Shown here: in pieces, positions 26,104 through 36,649 of the stretch
How the letters are laid out: each line of letters starts with the position of its first letter
Numbering within the stretch: position 1 is the first letter of the stretch
From: Chryseobacterium camelliae
GTDB lineage: Bacteria > Bacteroidota > Bacteroidia > Flavobacteriales > Weeksellaceae
Reading direction: 5' to 3'
Assembly (NCBI RefSeq): GCF_002770595.1
Contig: NZ_CP022986.1
Coordinates: forward strand, 434,001 to 498,000
DNA length: 64,000 bases
Position numbers and translations under genes: made by a program
The notes under the pieces: generated by a model
Seen by the model: only the letters and a program-made list of their open reading frames with translations
The model's database searches: none
Told to the model about the DNA's origin: nothing

Positions 26104-26904
26104 TCAATGCAGCTCGATAAAGTTGACGGCCAGTTTGTTTTTTGTTTTTATATACTGTGTAGGCGTTAATCCGGTGATGCTTTTACAATCCCTGATCAGA
26201 TGGGACTGATCAAAATATCCTGCTGAATAGCAAAGTTCTGCCATGTTTTGTTCAGGCGCTTTATTTTTGGCCAGGCTTAAAAAATGATGAAGCCTTATGA
26301 TTGAATTGTACTTTCGGGGAGCTATTCCGATATGGTTTTGAAAGGTTCTTTCAATATGGCGTTCGGAATACCCTGAAAAATGTTCCAGCATTCTCAGCGA
26401 TGCCATTCCTTTATTCAGGAGCATATATTGCTGGAGTTGTATTACCCACAGATCAGCATTGTTTTTTGAAGCAATTAAATGGGTAAAAAAACTGTTGAGT
26501 CCGGAAATTAACATCCGGGGAGCCGATTTTCTGTCCATAGCTTCCTGGAACGGAGCCAGCCGGTCTTGTATAATGTCTTCTGCGGGAATGATCTCATTTC
26601 TGATTTCTTTCGCGGCAATACCGAAAAGGAGATTGAAAAAGTAAGGCTGGAAAACCACGGCCAGCAGGGAAAAGGGACCCTCTGTACCAAGATTTTTATA
26701 GGACGTGGGCTGTCCGTAAAAAAATGATAACGGCAGGAAATTCCCTTCAGCATCATGCATGTGCATATCGGCAGAGATGATCATCCCCGTGTTTCCGTCA
26801 GCAAATAACCGCAGGTTTCTATTGTTCTTCTGGGAGTTTTCCAGAAAAATATAGTGTTTGATGAACCCGGCTAAATGCTTTGGCGGAGAAATCTGCATAG
26901 CCAA
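26104..26904 (-). CDS. AraC-family transcription regulator (DUF6597 sensor)
   Basis: 266 residues. The N-terminal region (ISPPKHLAGFIKHYIFLENS, then FFYGQPTSYKNL) is the DUF6597 domain found before AraC helix-turn-helix regions in Bacteroidota. The C-terminal AraC/XylS DNA-binding domain covers about 165-260, with the second-helix signature ELCYSAGYFDQSHLIRDCKSITGLTPTQY. The ligand is unknown. It is upstream of and collinear with the nitrilase-family gene. Confidence 0.9.
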   Translation of the reverse strand: MAMQISPPKHLAGFIKHYIFLENSQKNNRNLRLFADGNTGMIISADMHMHDAEGNFLPLSFFYGQPTSYKNLGTEGPFSLLAVVFQPYFFNLLFGIAAKEIRNEIIPAEDIIQDRLAPFQEAMDRKSAPRMLISGLNSFFTHLIASKNNADLWVIQLQQYMLLNKGMASLRMLEHFSGYSERHIERTFQNHIGIAPRKYNSIIRLHHFLSLAKNKAPEQNMAELCYSAGYFDQSHLIRDCKSITGLTPTQYIKTKNKLAVNFIELH

Positions 26905-27250
26905 AATTAAGTAAAATACACAATAAGCCGGCTTATTCTTTTTTGAACTAACTGTAATTTTTTAGCGGGTATATTTTTCTTTAAGAATTACAACTTTTAT
27001 GGGACCGATTACCCTTTTCTACCTGAAAGAAATTTTTTACTTCGTATTTAGCGGTAACAACGTACAAGCTTAAGATTTCGCATACATAAGAATGTCCCGG
27101 TTTTGCCGGGGTATTTTTTGTTGATACTACTGGATTTAATTTATCTAATGAAAAATACATCCGTAAAATCCCGGATGCATTTACCGTGAAAATCCGGATA
27201 CCTTACTAGGAAATTAATTGTTATATTTGTGCCGAAAATTTTAACAATAC
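26905..27250. other. Intergenic region with an orphan terminator-like hairpin
   Basis: There is no gene on either strand. Near 27093-27120 a TCCCGG/CCGGGG stem is followed by TATTTTTTG, which looks like a rightward terminator although no coding gene precedes it. A good -7 box, TATATTTG, is at 27222-27229 and reads into the structured element at 27251. Confidence 0.5.
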
Positions 27251-27378
27251 ATAGCGTAAGCTATCGTGTAGGATAAGGAAAACTGCGAATCTTCTAACGC
27301 CCGAACTCGATAGACTTACGCCCGTGCTTACGATATGGGTGCGGGCTAAGTCATTCTGGGCGTAAGGTTCTTCGCAGT
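27251..27378 (+). ncRNA. Candidate structured RNA upstream of the RHS locus
   Basis: Several nested helices can be drawn. ATAGC/GCTAT (27251-27264) is closed by a GTAA tetraloop. ACTGCGAA (27282-27289) pairs with TTCGCAGT (27371-27378). ACGCCC (27297-27302) pairs with GGGCGT (27358-27363). GCCCGTGC (27320-27327) pairs with GTGCGGGC (27339-27346) using two G-U pairs. An alternative 9-bp helix CTTACGCCC/GGGCGTAAG is also possible. The region is G+C-rich against an AT-rich background and is headed by a TATATTTG promoter box. I do not recognise a known family; a decayed mobile-element end is an alternative. Confidence 0.45.
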
Positions 27379-27590
27379 ACCTCCTTGTCGGTTTGTATTT
27401 AGTCCCGCACCTTCTGCTATTTCGGAACCAGGAAAACAGTGAACTTAAAAGTATTGTAATATTCTATTTTTAAGAGTATGACTGTTTTATGATAGAATAA
27501 AAGTAAACTGGAACAGTGCTTATTGTGTATATAGATCTGAATTAATACGAAATAAATTTTAATACGACATAGTTTCTCGCTTTATGATAG

Positions 27591-27598
27591 TAGCTTTG
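27591..27598 (+). promoter_or_regulatory. Promoter -7 box of the RHS operon (TAGCTTTG)
   Basis: Matches TAnnTTTG. Transcription from near 27605 would give a leader of about 190 nt before the T9SS-protein start at 27798. Confidence 0.5.
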
Positions 27599-27797
27599 CG
27601 TCAGACCGATAAGTCAAAGAAAACGAAATGATTCTAAAGGTTCCATTAGAAATAAAACTAGAAAATAGGTTTAAAGATAGAAATTTAATAACGATGAAAA
27701 CTGTTTGAAATTTATATGGCTTAAGGGTTCCCGTATTTTAATTAATAGAACTCTTTTTAATTTGCAAATGAAATGAAAAATAAAATGTAAATATAAC

Positions 27798-29450
27798 ATG
27801 AGAAAACTTTACACAAGTGCAATTTACTTATCTGCATTCCTGGGAGTACCTGCTCAGACTGTACTTTGGCAGAAAGACATTAAATCTTCCTCACAGGATT
27901 TCCTGTCCCAGGTAACCACCACCATTGACCAGCAGTACTTAATTACCGGAAGTTCCATTCAGTCCAGAAAGCTTTCTGGGGAAAGCAATCAAAACCTGGG
28001 CTACGACTATCACCTGATAAAACTTAACCAGTCAGGAGAACAGGTTTGGGAAAAATATTTCTCAGGACAAAACCATGATTTTCTTTCGGCTACGGTGAAT
28101 ACCCAGGAAGGAGGATTCCTTCTGGCAGGGACGAGTTTTTCAGGCAAAGGCTTAGATAAGAAGGATGATTCTAAAGGTGGATCAGACATTTGGTTGGTTC
28201 GGATCAATGAGTTTGGAGACGAAGTCTGGCAAAGGACTTTAGGCACTTCTTCGGATGAAGAAGCCAGGTCGGTGATCCAGACCACGGACTTAGGCTTTTT
28301 TGTGGCCGGGAATATCCATAACTCAGAAAAAGGCTATGGTTCCAAAGATGCCTGGATCATCAGGCTGGATAAAAACGGTAAGGAAATCTCCCAGTTGATC
28401 TTAGGCGGCAGAGGCCTGGATGAGGTGGAAAAGATGATCCCGACAAAAGACGGCGGTGCCTTATTAGGGATATACTCCAGAAGTGGAAAGGCTAATATAA
28501 ATGATGATCGATCATTGATAAATGATAAAATCACTCATCAATCATCACTCATCAATTATGCTAAGTCGGTTGAAAACTACGGTGAAGGTGACTATTGGAT
28601 TGTCAAGCTGTCTAAAGAAGGCAAGGTCGAGTGGGAAAAGAATTTTGGTGGCAAAGGTGACGATCATTTAAGAACCCTTGCACTAACTTCCACCGGCTAT
28701 CTGATTGGCGGGGAATCCAGATCGGAAAGATCAGGGAATAAGATGGTAGGCATAGAAGAAGGGACTGATATATGGCTTATCGCGTTAAATGAGAAAGGAG
28801 AAGAAAGCTGGCAGAAGTCCTACAGCTTTAAGAACCGGGATGTGCTGATGGGGATGAGTGTGGTGAGTAAGGTTAAGAGCCAAGAGTCAGGAGCCAAGAA
28901 CCAGGATGGGCAGGATACTACTAAAGGGATTTTATTAGGTGGTTATACGCAGGCAGAAGGAAGGATAGAATCTGATGATGAAAAATTCTGGATGCTGTAC
29001 TTAGATCAGAATGGTAATGAGCAGTGGCGCAAGCATGTGAAGGGAGAATCTAACAAGAAAGAAGAACGGCTATCAGATATTAAGCTGAACCGTGACGGCT
29101 CCATTATCCTGGCCGGAACCAGCGCAGAGGAATTGGGTAAGGAAAACTGGAAGATCGTGAAGCTTGGCGACAGCCATATCGACCAGCTGATCGAGAAGCA
29201 GGACATTAAGATCTACCCGAACCCGGTGAGTGATTATGCGTACGTTGAGTTAGGGTTTGAGGGTCACAGAGCGGGAGTGTCTGAGGCTGAGATCAGCGTG
29301 TATGATATGGGGGGAAGGCAGCTGCAGAGCATCAGGACGAAGACTCCGGTGACTAAAATTAATACCCAGGCCTTGGTGCAGGGCGCTTACCTGGTGAGCG
29401 TAAAGACCAGCGATAACAAAACAGCAAGTGCTAAACTGATTAAAAAATAA
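27798..29450 (+). CDS. T9SS type A sorting-domain protein with beta-propeller-like repeats
   Basis: 550 residues. Signal peptide (about 1-19), then 6-7 repeats of about 55-60 residues around the pattern DxWLxxLxxxGxxxWxxxxG (for example SDIWLVRINEFGDEVW and DYWIVKLSKEGKVEW), typical of a beta-propeller. The C-terminal 75 residues are a type IX secretion sorting domain (KIYPNPVSDYAYVEL ... GAYLVSVKTSDNKTASAKLIKK), so the protein is secreted and surface-anchored. Two stretches, about residues 232-256 and 357-374, look like translated intergenic repeats. It starts an operon; the next gene is 6 bp downstream. I infer a surface partner of the RHS proteins. Confidence 0.88.
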   Translation: MRKLYTSAIYLSAFLGVPAQTVLWQKDIKSSSQDFLSQVTTTIDQQYLITGSSIQSRKLSGESNQNLGYDYHLIKLNQSGEQVWEKYFSGQNHDFLSATVNTQEGGFLLAGTSFSGKGLDKKDDSKGGSDIWLVRINEFGDEVWQRTLGTSSDEEARSVIQTTDLGFFVAGNIHNSEKGYGSKDAWIIRLDKNGKEISQLILGGRGLDEVEKMIPTKDGGALLGIYSRSGKANINDDRSLINDKITHQSSLINYAKSVENYGEGDYWIVKLSKEGKVEWEKNFGGKGDDHLRTLALTSTGYLIGGESRSERSGNKMVGIEEGTDIWLIALNEKGEESWQKSYSFKNRDVLMGMSVVSKVKSQESGAKNQDGQDTTKGILLGGYTQAEGRIESDDEKFWMLYLDQNGNEQWRKHVKGESNKKEERLSDIKLNRDGSIILAGTSAEELGKENWKIVKLGDSHIDQLIEKQDIKIYPNPVSDYAYVELGFEGHRAGVSEAEISVYDMGGRQLQSIRTKTPVTKINTQALVQGAYLVSVKTSDNKTASAKLIKK

Positions 29451-29456
29451 ACTGAG

Positions 29457-32216
29457 ATGAAGAAAATAACAATACTGTTTTTAACTTTGTTATTAACTAT
29501 AACAAACGCTCAAAATCAACCAGCTTCGAAATCAATTATACAAAATGCAGTAAATAATACCGCTGTAATATCTCCTAATGCTGCGGCATTATTCAGATAT
29601 AGTGAAACTCCTGTTTCATTATACACAGGGGTTCCTAATATTACAATTCCCATCTATACAATTAAAGAAGGTGATATTGAAGTTCCAATTTCAATTTCTT
29701 ACCATGCAGGAGGTATAAAGGTAAATGATGAAGCTTCTTCAGTAGGTTTAGGTTGGTCCTTAAATGCTGGTGGTAGAGTTTCTCATATCGTAGCTGGAGC
29801 AAATGATTTTAATATGTATGGCTATTATAACATTTTTCCTAAAAGTGCTTCAGGATATGTAGGATCGATACTAGGTTGTCCAATAACAACTTGGAATAAT
29901 AGTTCTCAAACAAATTCTTTTTATACCAATGACTTTAACTCAAATAATGCTAATTCAGGGATTTATACTGGAATGGATTTCCAACCAGATTTGTTTCTGA
30001 TAAACCTTCCTAATAAAACGCATAAAGCATATTTAGATATGTCAAAAACAGTTAAAACCGACTATCCTAAATTTGCTATAGCTGAACAAGATAATATTGA
30101 TTTTAAATTACTTCCTACTGGAGGAAATTCCTTATACAGACCGGGTAATAGTGGCAATTATAATTTTAAAGTAACTGATGAAAAAGGAATACTTTATTCT
30201 TTTGATGGTATAAGAGAAGTCAGTTCTTCAGCAACGGGAAATTATGGAGGTGTCACAGGAGTGTCTAAATATCTAACAAAAATTATAGATCCTGCAGGTA
30301 AACAAGTTAGTTTTTATTATACACCAGTTTTACGAAGTGACCGATTAGCAGGGTGTAAAAATACTAGAGCAGCTGTAAGTTATTCAACTGACTTTCCTGG
30401 AAGTGTAACTGGAATAAAGGAAAATGGTTTGACTCGTTGTAATAAAGAATCAATAGATGAAAGTTTTATTGAAAGAATTGAATTTTCTAATAGAAAGATA
30501 GAATTTTATTGGTCTAATAGGGATGATGTCAATAATTCAAAAAAGTTATCAGCAATCAAAATTTATAATAATTATAGATTAATTAAACAATATGATTTTA
30601 ATTATTCTTATTTTGTTGCAACAGATAATCTTGATACTAGTTCATTAGTAAATTGGTTAAATTCGAATCCCCTGATTGGGTGGTCTGGTGCAACAAGTAA
30701 GATCTTCACCCATAGGCTTAAACTATTAGGTGTGACTGAATCCTTATCAAATGAAAAATATACATTTGATTATAATACCACATATAACCTACCAAATAAA
30801 TTAAGTTATTCAAGTGACTTTTGGGGTTATTATAATGGACAAAATAACAGCGATACCTTTATACCTGACCCAAACAAATATTTAAAAGGACAAAATATTT
30901 TTAATGTAAATTCATTTAATAATGATCAATCTGGTTACTGGTATAGTGAAACAGGACCAGCACCAGGGTCAAACGTATATGATAGTGATCAAACATATGT
31001 AAATTTTTCATCTGATGGTAAACATTATCTATCAGATAGAAGAGCATCATTGGCTTCCTTAGCAAATATTTTAACTAGTATTTCATATCCAACCGGAGGC
31101 AGAACAGAGTTTGAATATGAGCTTAATACATTTTCTAATTTTCCACTACAATCTTTATTAGATTCTAATTTACCAGGTATATTAAAGGAATACAGTTATG
31201 GTGGTGGAGTGAGAATAAAGAAAATAAAGTCAACGGAGAAAGTCGGATCAACGCCTATAATTAAAAATTATGTATACGATGAAATCTCTGAAAATGGCAC
31301 AAAAATAATTTCAAATGGAAATTTGGCTGAACTTCCCAGATTTTATGAAATAGAAAATAGGTGCTATAAAAAAAGTGACTATTTGATAGCGAGTATGGGA
31401 CAAGTTCACGATGCTTATACTCAGTTTACTTCTCAGCCAAACTGTATATTTTTTAAAGAGATGTTTAAACTATCAATTTATGAAGGATCACCATCTTCTG
31501 GTGTGTCCACCCTACCTCAAGGAAGTCATGTAGGTTATTCTAAAGTTATAGAAGAAGTTTCAGGGAAAGGAAAAACTGAAACATATTTTACAAATAATTA
31601 TAACCAAACGTGTTTAAGTATGAAGCCTAGAGGAAGTTATTTAAATATTGGGAATGGTGATGTCAAAATTCAACGTTATTACGATAATAATAATAGATTA
31701 ATAAAAGAGTTAACATATAATTATAAATTAAATTACCCTGATAATTTAAATACATATTTTATAAATGCAGCCATTATAGAACCACTAACATCGTTCGTTT
31801 CAGGTTCATTGGGAACAGCTTATGGTAATAATACTATTTATAGTGGAAATTTTCGGATTGACGAGCCTGTTCCTGGATTAATTCATAATTATAGTATTAA
31901 TCTTTATAAATCTTTATTAGAGACAACAACAACGAAAGAATATTATCCAGCAGGATCCAATAATTTTGTAGAAACAAAAACTTCGACGACCTATAATAAT
32001 AAGTACCAGCCAAAAGTGCAGAAGATTATTCATTCTGATAATTCATATACTGAAACCGCTTACAATTATGCCCAAGAAAAAGGAAACCAATTATTGACGG
32101 ATAAAAATATGGTTGGGATCCCGTTAGAAACAATTATAAGCAAAACGGATAATGGAGTTACAAAGACTTTGTCAAAAACAGAAATAATTTATCCAACTTC
32201 TTTACCCGATGCTTAA
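29457..32216 (+). CDS. RHS/SpvB-like exported protein, N-terminal part, ends at in-frame stop
   Basis: 919 residues ending at a TAA (32214-32216). Signal peptide (MKKITILFLTLLLTITNAQ), then the Bacteroidota RHS-associated start with SPNAAALFRYSETPVS, TGVPNITIPIYTI and ISISYHAGGIKV, and further YD-repeat-like beta strands. The same reading frame continues after the TAA with matching sequence (TGDSALPKSV, then the part starting at 32292), so this is the larger piece of one roughly 1266-codon gene split by a single nonsense codon. The DNA is much more AT-rich than the flanking T9SS gene and RHS core. It starts 6 bp after the T9SS protein. Whether it works as a truncated protein, by readthrough, or not at all is unknown. 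Confidence 0.82.
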   Translation: MKKITILFLTLLLTITNAQNQPASKSIIQNAVNNTAVISPNAAALFRYSETPVSLYTGVPNITIPIYTIKEGDIEVPISISYHAGGIKVNDEASSVGLGWSLNAGGRVSHIVAGANDFNMYGYYNIFPKSASGYVGSILGCPITTWNNSSQTNSFYTNDFNSNNANSGIYTGMDFQPDLFLINLPNKTHKAYLDMSKTVKTDYPKFAIAEQDNIDFKLLPTGGNSLYRPGNSGNYNFKVTDEKGILYSFDGIREVSSSATGNYGGVTGVSKYLTKIIDPAGKQVSFYYTPVLRSDRLAGCKNTRAAVSYSTDFPGSVTGIKENGLTRCNKESIDESFIERIEFSNRKIEFYWSNRDDVNNSKKLSAIKIYNNYRLIKQYDFNYSYFVATDNLDTSSLVNWLNSNPLIGWSGATSKIFTHRLKLLGVTESLSNEKYTFDYNTTYNLPNKLSYSSDFWGYYNGQNNSDTFIPDPNKYLKGQNIFNVNSFNNDQSGYWYSETGPAPGSNVYDSDQTYVNFSSDGKHYLSDRRASLASLANILTSISYPTGGRTEFEYELNTFSNFPLQSLLDSNLPGILKEYSYGGGVRIKKIKSTEKVGSTPIIKNYVYDEISENGTKIISNGNLAELPRFYEIENRCYKKSDYLIASMGQVHDAYTQFTSQPNCIFFKEMFKLSIYEGSPSSGVSTLPQGSHVGYSKVIEEVSGKGKTETYFTNNYNQTCLSMKPRGSYLNIGNGDVKIQRYYDNNNRLIKELTYNYKLNYPDNLNTYFINAAIIEPLTSFVSGSLGTAYGNNTIYSGNFRIDEPVPGLIHNYSINLYKSLLETTTTKEYYPAGSNNFVETKTSTTYNNKYQPKVQKIIHSDNSYTETAYNYAQEKGNQLLTDKNMVGIPLETIISKTDNGVTKTLSKTEIIYPTSLPDA

Positions 32217-32291
32217 ACCGGCGATTCTGCATTACCAAAATCTGTTGCAACCTTAAATCTTATAGACAATTCAATTTCGGCGGAAGTTACT

Positions 32292-33257
32292 TTGGACAGA
32301 TATGATATCAAAGGAAATTTAATTCAGTATACAACTAAAGATAGCAATATTCCTGTTTCTGTTGTCTGGGGATATAATTATACATTACCTATAGCAAAAA
32401 TCGAGGGTGTACAATATGATAATATTGGAATGTATGTGAATGACATTATATCTTTATCAAATGCAGATGCTTTAAATCCGAACAAAGAGCAGGAATTACT
32501 AAATGCGGAGGATAATTTGAGAAAGAATGCTAATTTGGTAAATTATCAGATTACGACTTATACATATGACCCTTTGATTGGCGTAACAAGTGTAACACCT
32601 CCTTCTGGCATTAAAGAGTATTATAGATACGATACTACCAACAGATTAGAGAAAATTGTAGATGCCAATAACAATATACTTAAAGAATTTAAATACAGAT
32701 ATGCAACTGCTTCACCGATAACCTACTTTAATACTGAAAAAAAACAGACTTTTACAAGGACAAACTGCTCAAGTAATCAAGTAGGAGGCACTTATACGTA
32801 TACTGTTCCTGCAGGAACATACACTTCAGATATAAGTCAACTGGCAGCAGATCAAAAAGCTTTGGACGATATTAATAATAACGGACAAAATATAACCAAC
32901 CAGAATGGATCATGCAGTACAAATGTTTCCTGCCCATTTACTTTTTCATCAGTGGTATCCGGTGCTCAGTACAAGTATAATAATATTTCAACTTTAAATA
33001 ACAATGTGAATTTTAATGTTACTTTCTCACCCTATGGAATCTGGCAGAACTGGTCAAGCGGAGTGAGTATTGGTACGATTAACGGTGATTGCAAACCTGC
33101 AGTCAACAAGGAAATTGTATATTCTGAACAAAGCAATAACAGGCAATGGAAAGTCTTTATTAACGCAAACGGTAATTGTACTGTTATGTTAATCTCTGGA
33201 AACTTAGATGGCTCCTCTAGCAATCCTGTCGCATTCAATTTTCAATATCAAAAGTAA
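32292..33257 (+). CDS. C-terminal part of the split RHS-like protein, with DUF5977
   Basis: 321 residues as an open frame from a TTG, but exactly in frame with the 919-residue piece before it. It contains RHS/YD-type text ([64 protein letters not shown]) that leads to a DUF5977 domain at about residues 150-215 ([33 protein letters not shown]) and a C-terminal beta-rich domain. No start site of its own is convincing, so on its own it is probably the untranslated remainder of a broken gene. It is followed 10 bp later by the DUF6443 RHS gene. Confidence 0.7.
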   Translation: MDRYDIKGNLIQYTTKDSNIPVSVVWGYNYTLPIAKIEGVQYDNIGMYVNDIISLSNADALNPNKEQELLNAEDNLRKNANLVNYQITTYTYDPLIGVTSVTPPSGIKEYYRYDTTNRLEKIVDANNNILKEFKYRYATASPITYFNTEKKQTFTRTNCSSNQVGGTYTYTVPAGTYTSDISQLAADQKALDDINNNGQNITNQNGSCSTNVSCPFTFSSVVSGAQYKYNNISTLNNNVNFNVTFSPYGIWQNWSSGVSIGTINGDCKPAVNKEIVYSEQSNNRQWKVFINANGNCTVMLISGNLDGSSSNPVAFNFQYQK

Positions 33258-33267
33258 AAACCAAATC

Positions 33268-36200
33268 ATGAAAAAAATACTCATTCCGGTAGGAGCACTT
33301 CTTATCTCAGGGCTCTATCATGCACAAATTAGTTCTTCGGAAAATTATATACAAAGCCGGACCTATTTAGAACCCGTTTCTTCAAGTAGTTCCACAGCTA
33401 GGCAAATCGAGACCGTCCAGTACTTTGACGGTCTTGGAAGGCCAAAACAGGTCGTGAATGTCAAGGCCTCTCCCTCAGGGAAAGATTTAGTGACCCCCAT
33501 TCCCTATGACGGGTTTGGAAGGCAGGCAGACTCCTTTCTCCCTGTTCCCATGGCTACCCAGAACGGAGGCATCCAGTCAGGAGTGGAAGTCTCGGCCCAG
33601 GGCTATTATAACGATAGCTTTCCGTTTACGCATAAAAACCTGGAGAACTCCCCATTGGACCGGGTACTCTCCCAGGTCCAGCCCGGCTCGGACTGGCAGA
33701 ATCATCCGGTCAGCTTCCGGTATGACGCCAATGCAGCAGGAGAAGTAAAAAAATATGCAACCACCACCACTACGGTAAATAATGCCACTTCTTCTTCCTT
33801 GAGTTCTTCCGGTACTTATGGAGCCAGCCAGCTGTATAAAAACACCGTAACCGATGAAGACGGCAATATAACCACAGAGTTTAAAAACGGACAGGGCCAG
33901 ACCGTACTGGTCAGGAAAGTACTGAGTGCCACAGAAAATGCTGATACGTATTATGTGTACAATGAATATAATCAGCTGGCATTTGTGATACCTCCCCTGG
34001 CTTCTGTGGGCTCAGCTTTAGATCAAAGCACTCTGGATAACTTATGTTACCAATACCGTTATGACGGCAGGAACCGTCTGGTAGAAAAAAAGCTTCCTGG
34101 GAAAGGCTGGGAGTATCTGGTCTACGATAAAGCAGACCGGCTTATTTTCACCCAGGATGCTGTGATGCGTCCTACGGCCAAATGGCTGTTTACCAAATAT
34201 GATACTTTTGGGAGAGCTATTATCACCGGGATTGTTCAGGGAGGAAGCAGGCTCGAGATGCAGGATATGATCGTGGGTGTGGTTACGGAAAACCGTGACA
34301 ATACAGGTTTTGCCAAAAGTGACGGGATGCAGATCTATTACACCAACGGGCACTTCCCTTACTTTGATAAGGCATTTTCCATTAATTATTACGATACCTA
34401 TCCTGCGGGTTCTCCTATAACGACTTCCCAGGTGCTGGGCCAGGCTCTACTTCCCCAGGCAGGACCGGGCGTAGCAGTAAGTACCAAAAGCCTTCCTTTA
34501 GCGTCTTATCTAAAAAATATAGAAGATGACAACTGGACCAAGAATTATACAGGCTATGATATGAAAGGAAGACCGGTCATTACTTATTCCATTAATCATT
34601 TAGGCGGTTATACCCACACGGAATCCCTGCTTGATTTTGCAGGGATTCCTCAGCAAACCATTACCAAACATAAAAGATTATCTACGGATACGGAGCGGGT
34701 CATTACCGAGACCTTCCAGTATGACAGCCAGAACAGGCTTCTGGTCCATAAGCATAAAGTGGATAATAATCCTGAGGAAATCCTGGCGCAGAATACCTAC
34801 AATGAGCTTTCACAGCTAACCAATAAGAAAGTAGGCGGCGTATCTGCTTCAAATCCGTTACAGAGCATAGATTATGCGTATAATATCCGCGGATGGATGA
34901 CCAAGGTCAATGATCCGGATAACCTGGGAAGTGATCTGTTTGGGTATGCCATGAAATATAACAATCCTGAGAACACAAGCCTTTCAACCGGCAGGTTCAA
35001 CGGGAATATTGCAGAGATCGACTGGAGAACCTCTACGGTAGCCAATGACAATAAAAGAAGGTACTCTTTTACGTATGATAAACTTAACAGGCTCCAGCAG
35101 GGCATTTACTCCGAACCGGGATCATCGGTGGTCAATAACAATAATTATAATGAACAGCTCACTTATGATTTGAATGGCAATATCCTTACCCTGAAAAGGT
35201 TCTCCAAACCTTATTCAGGCACAACCCCGGAGCTGATTGATGACCTGGTCTATAATTACACCGGGAACCGACTGGATAAGATCACCCTTCCTTCGGGAAC
35301 GGTAAATAATGCTTCGGGATACAATGCCTTACAGAATGCCATTACCTATAATGCCAATGGCAGTATGGTCAACCAGCTGGATAAGAACATCGCTTCTATT
35401 GACTATAACCATTTAAATTTACCAAGGCTGTTTACTACAGGAAGCGGAAAGTTTAAACAGACTATCGCTTATACCTATAGGGCTGATGGTGTAAAAGTTG
35501 GAAAAAACGTAGGAGGAAGGCTTTTCTTCAGCACCACTACGGATTACCTGGATGGGTTCCAGTATCAGGTGTCATTGGTAGGCGATGGTCAGGATTCAAG
35601 TAATTTCCTTCAATTCTTTCCTACTTCGGAAGGCTATTTTGATTTCCAGCAAAATAAGTATATTTACAACTATACAGACCATTTGGGAAATGTACGATTG
35701 AGTTATTTCAATAATGGAAGTGGCACAGAAGTTCTTGAAGAGAATAATTATTATCCATTTGGTCTGAAGCACGGAGGATACAATGAATTGGCGGGAAACC
35801 CGTCATATCAGTATAAGTATAACGGAAAGGAGCTGCAAACAGAGACAGGAATGTACGATTATGGGGCAAGGATGTATATGCCGGATATTGGTAGATGGGG
35901 TGTGGTGGATCCTTTAAGTGAAAAATACCGAAGACATTCTACTTATAATTACGCTGTAAACAATCCAATAAGATTTATTGACCCCGATGGTCGTGGTGTA
36001 GAATGGTTTGGTAAAGAAGCAGAGAAAAAAGCCCAGGCTCTTGAAAAAAAATTAGACAGTCAAATAGCAAAATTAGACAAGGGCAATGCTAGTGATAAAG
36101 CTGATAGAATTGCTGAATTAAATAAATCGAAATCTGACATTTCTGATATGAGAAATGATAAGAACACAGAATATAAATTTAGCGAAGCAGGTGGAAAATC

Positions 36201-36645
36201 TGATGAAAATAGTATCAAAGGAACATATAATACTAAACAAACGAGCGATGGTGTTGTGACAATGTTCGTTGGAAATGATACGGCATTAACTCTTCACGAA
36301 GTAAAACACGGAGGACAAAACGCAAGAGGTGAATACAATGTTGGAACAGGTCAAGGTTATGGTGTTAATGATGAAGTTGCTGCATACAAAGCGCAATATT
36401 CGTATGATGGAAAATTTATTTATAACTCACATAATATTAAAGACCAAGGAAATGTTTTAAATCAAACTTTGTTTAAAAACGGAATATTTCCAACGACTTC
36501 TGTTTCCAATGTTAATAATGTTAATGCTAATATGGTTAATGATATTGGCGTACCCGCTCAATCACCACGCATTCCTGGATTTATTGGGGTTATTCCATTA
36601 TATCCGCCTGAAGGAATAACGGAAGAACAATTTAATTCAAATTAA
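33268..36645 (+). CDS. DUF6443/RHS repeat protein with C-terminal HExxH toxin-like tip
   Basis: 1125 residues from the ATG at 33268. Signal peptide ([20 protein letters not shown]), DUF6443 (about 25-160, with [12 protein letters not shown]), a long RHS/YD repeat shell, and the RHS-associated core ending [14 protein letters not shown] then [11 protein letters not shown] near residue 905. After this DPDG junction the DNA turns AT-rich and a variable tip of about 215 residues begins. The tip has HEVKH at 1010-1014 and a glutamate in NDEVAAY (E1036), a gluzincin-like zinc peptidase pattern. The tip probably is a toxin released from the RHS cage, and the lipoprotein gene 4 bp downstream its antidote. 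The DUF6443/RHS call is secure; peptidase activity is inference. Confidence 0.9.
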   Translation: MKKILIPVGALLISGLYHAQISSSENYIQSRTYLEPVSSSSSTARQIETVQYFDGLGRPKQVVNVKASPSGKDLVTPIPYDGFGRQADSFLPVPMATQNGGIQSGVEVSAQGYYNDSFPFTHKNLENSPLDRVLSQVQPGSDWQNHPVSFRYDANAAGEVKKYATTTTTVNNATSSSLSSSGTYGASQLYKNTVTDEDGNITTEFKNGQGQTVLVRKVLSATENADTYYVYNEYNQLAFVIPPLASVGSALDQSTLDNLCYQYRYDGRNRLVEKKLPGKGWEYLVYDKADRLIFTQDAVMRPTAKWLFTKYDTFGRAIITGIVQGGSRLEMQDMIVGVVTENRDNTGFAKSDGMQIYYTNGHFPYFDKAFSINYYDTYPAGSPITTSQVLGQALLPQAGPGVAVSTKSLPLASYLKNIEDDNWTKNYTGYDMKGRPVITYSINHLGGYTHTESLLDFAGIPQQTITKHKRLSTDTERVITETFQYDSQNRLLVHKHKVDNNPEEILAQNTYNELSQLTNKKVGGVSASNPLQSIDYAYNIRGWMTKVNDPDNLGSDLFGYAMKYNNPENTSLSTGRFNGNIAEIDWRTSTVANDNKRRYSFTYDKLNRLQQGIYSEPGSSVVNNNNYNEQLTYDLNGNILTLKRFSKPYSGTTPELIDDLVYNYTGNRLDKITLPSGTVNNASGYNALQNAITYNANGSMVNQLDKNIASIDYNHLNLPRLFTTGSGKFKQTIAYTYRADGVKVGKNVGGRLFFSTTTDYLDGFQYQVSLVGDGQDSSNFLQFFPTSEGYFDFQQNKYIYNYTDHLGNVRLSYFNNGSGTEVLEENNYYPFGLKHGGYNELAGNPSYQYKYNGKELQTETGMYDYGARMYMPDIGRWGVVDPLSEKYRRHSTYNYAVNNPIRFIDPDGRGVEWFGKEAEKKAQALEKKLDSQIAKLDKGNASDKADRIAELNKSKSDISDMRNDKNTEYKFSEAGGKSDENSIKGTYNTKQTSDGVVTMFVGNDTALTLHEVKHGGQNARGEYNVGTGQGYGVNDEVAAYKAQYSYDGKFIYNSHNIKDQGNVLNQTLFKNGIFPTTSVSNVNNVNANMVNDIGVPAQSPRIPGFIGVIPLYPPEGITEEQFNSN

Positions 36646-36649
36646 TAAA

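Noticed and set aside
27282..27378. Integron attC-like site (TCTAACGCCC ... GGGCGTAAGG)
   Set aside because: The right-hand side lacks the GTTRRRY core and no integrase or cassette array is nearby; treated as an unclassified structured element.
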